A stretch of DNA of 15,585 bases, taken from assembly GCA_040757455.1 (NCBI GenBank), contig JBFLXE010000058.1:1-15585 (forward strand). Direction: 5' to 3'. The notes below the pieces were generated by a model. That model searched no databases and was not told the origin of the DNA. It was given only the letters and a program-made list of their open reading frames with translations. The position numbers and the translations under genes were made by a program. The stretch is from Kmv42 sp040757455 (GTDB lineage Bacteria > Nitrospirota > Thermodesulfovibrionia > Thermodesulfovibrionales > SM23-35). Shown here one piece after another: positions 14,880 to 15,585 of the stretch (its first letter is position 1; every line of letters begins with the position of its first letter).

Positions 14880-15230
14880 TTAAGAAAATTCGGCCTCTGA
14901 TACTATCTCCTTTTTTATCCTTGACACAAGCTCTTCAAGGACGGGAAAAACATTAGTCCTGAGCTTTCCAGCTACCAGCACGTACATGATGTCATCTCCT
15001 ACATTCAGTCTTCCTTCATTAATCCAGGCTCTGATATCCACGATGCCCTCTCGTTTCCGGAAATCCTTTATCAATGAATCCAGCTTTTCCCTGTCATATG
15101 AAAGGAGCATACCGCTCACAGTCTCTCCGTTCTTGGAGGTCGCTCTTACAACGCCATTATGTATGAGCAACATCCCGAGTTCTCTGAAATCAGAGTTCCT
15201 TTTTATCTCCTTCACCCATTCCTCGATCAT
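14880..15230 (-). CDS. MoaE-like (molybdopterin synthase large-subunit-like) protein
   Basis: This 116-residue protein resembles MoaE, the catalytic subunit of molybdopterin synthase. It shows GMLLIHNGVVRATSKNGETV at 19-38, a central INEGRLNVGDDIMYVLVAG at 70-88 (position of HRxGxLxxGE) and a final RTNVFPVLEELVSRIK helix at 91-106. Several active-site positions differ from classical MoaE by eye: the HR before the last helix is LR, and the PxWK motif after it is absent (KKEIVSEAEF). One lysine, K106, falls where catalytic K119 of the E. coli enzyme would be. It is also shorter than the usual 140-150 residues. It may be a diverged enzyme or a non-catalytic relative; no moaD or other cofactor gene is nearby. 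GAGGAG lies eight bases before its ATG. Confidence 0.72.
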   Translation of the reverse strand: MIEEWVKEIKRNSDFRELGMLLIHNGVVRATSKNGETVSGMLLSYDREKLDSLIKDFRKREGIVDIRAWINEGRLNVGDDIMYVLVAGKLRTNVFPVLEELVSRIKKEIVSEAEFS

Positions 15231-15585
15231 TATTCATTCTCCTCGCATGTATTTGGTTATTCTCCCATTTAGTTGCAAAAAGGATTCTTCGCCTCAGCGA
15301 ATCCACCAAGGCGGAGAGGATTCAAGGATTCAAGTGTTTTTTTCAGTGATTTTATAAGTGCCTTGAGCATCCTTTCCTCTCTCGAATCCTCGAGTCCTTG
15401 ACCCCTTGTCACCTCAAAAGTATACAAAAAAATTCGATTCTGGTAAATATATATAGAAATAAAGGGATTCGAGAAATAACTTTTTTCAAGCTGCGATTTC
15501 AAGAGGTAAGCCGCCACCAGAATAGAAAAATGTTTTTCCTTGCACGTCACTGTCATTTTTGTCTCACTATAAGCCCTTCTACACC
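15231..15585. other. Region without a convincing gene, containing short inverted repeats
   Basis: No reading frame here resembles a known protein. The longest frame, 15269-15556 on the minus strand (95 codons), runs through the repeat clusters, lacks a properly spaced ribosome site and ends in low-complexity repeat translation, so I do not call it. The region lies upstream of the MoaE-like gene and must hold its promoter, which I cannot place. It contains an imperfect hairpin (TTCGC 15288-15292, GCGAA 15297-15301) and the repeat clusters listed separately. Bases 15410-15460 are AT-rich. Confidence 0.6.
15317..15406. repeat. Inverted clusters of an 8-bp repeat (AGGATTCA type)
   Basis: The unit AGGATTCA occurs 2.25 times in tandem at 15317-15334. 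Three related units run in the opposite orientation at 15383-15406 (CGAATCCT, CGAGTCCT, TGACCCCT). Bases 15317-15334 and 15381-15398 form an 18-bp inverted repeat with 15 matches and a 46-base spacer. On the minus strand two of the three mismatches become G-U pairs. Isolated related copies lie at 15281-15288 and 15465-15472. Confidence 0.65.

Noticed and set aside
15317..15406. Clustered short repeats as a CRISPR array
   Set aside because: Units are only 8 bp, in tandem without spacers and in both orientations, and no cas gene is present.
15269..15556. Minus-strand open frame of 95 codons upstream of the MoaE-like gene
   Set aside because: It crosses the 8-bp repeat clusters, has no spaced ribosome site and no recognised family; it is described as part of the noncoding region instead.

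Overview
The window reads as ordinary chromosomal DNA of a Gram-negative bacterium. It carries a three-gene Mla-type phospholipid transport set, half of an RND efflux pump, housekeeping genes (rplI, dnaB, rplU, rpmA, obg) and cyclic-di-GMP signalling genes. Moderate GC, the AmmeMemoRadiSam B protein, the HEAT/HD-GYP pair and the MoaE-like protein recall deeply branching anaerobes such as Nitrospirota or Desulfobacterota-type lineages. That placement is an impression, not a demonstration. I recognise no transposase, phage gene, tRNA, rRNA or CRISPR array.

Layout: (1) 69-1682 is the C-terminal half of an RND pump with no N-terminal half visible before it. (2) 1733-2875 is a membrane-anchored calcineurin-like phosphoesterase. 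(3) 2948-5502 is mlaE-mlaF-mlaD, with a 4-bp overlap between E and F and a perfect 11-bp inverted repeat across the end of mlaF. (4) 5561-6394 is a membrane site-2 protease-type metalloprotease. (5) 6467-9811 is rplI, dnaB, the MEMO-like amrB (4-bp overlap with dnaB) and a double PilZ protein. (6) 9832-11564 is a good sigma70-type promoter followed by rplU-rpmA, an intrinsic terminator, and obg starting three bases after its T-tract. (7) 11603-14857 is a HEAT-repeat protein and an HD-GYP protein in directly abutting frames; they share an N-terminal domain. (8) On the minus strand, 15230-14880 is a small MoaE-like protein. Upstream of it lies about 350 bp without a convincing gene, holding an 8-bp repeat in inverted clusters.

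How the genes fit together: the first part is envelope biology (efflux, lipid traffic, phosphoesterase, intramembrane protease). The middle is translation and replication. The last part may be a c-di-GMP circuit: a double PilZ protein as candidate receptor, an HD-GYP protein with all expected catalytic residues as candidate phosphodiesterase, and a HEAT-repeat partner built on the same N-terminal domain. The HEAT/HD-GYP pair is the best candidate for an undescribed functional unit. The terminator abutting the obg start codon is the most unusual regulatory arrangement.
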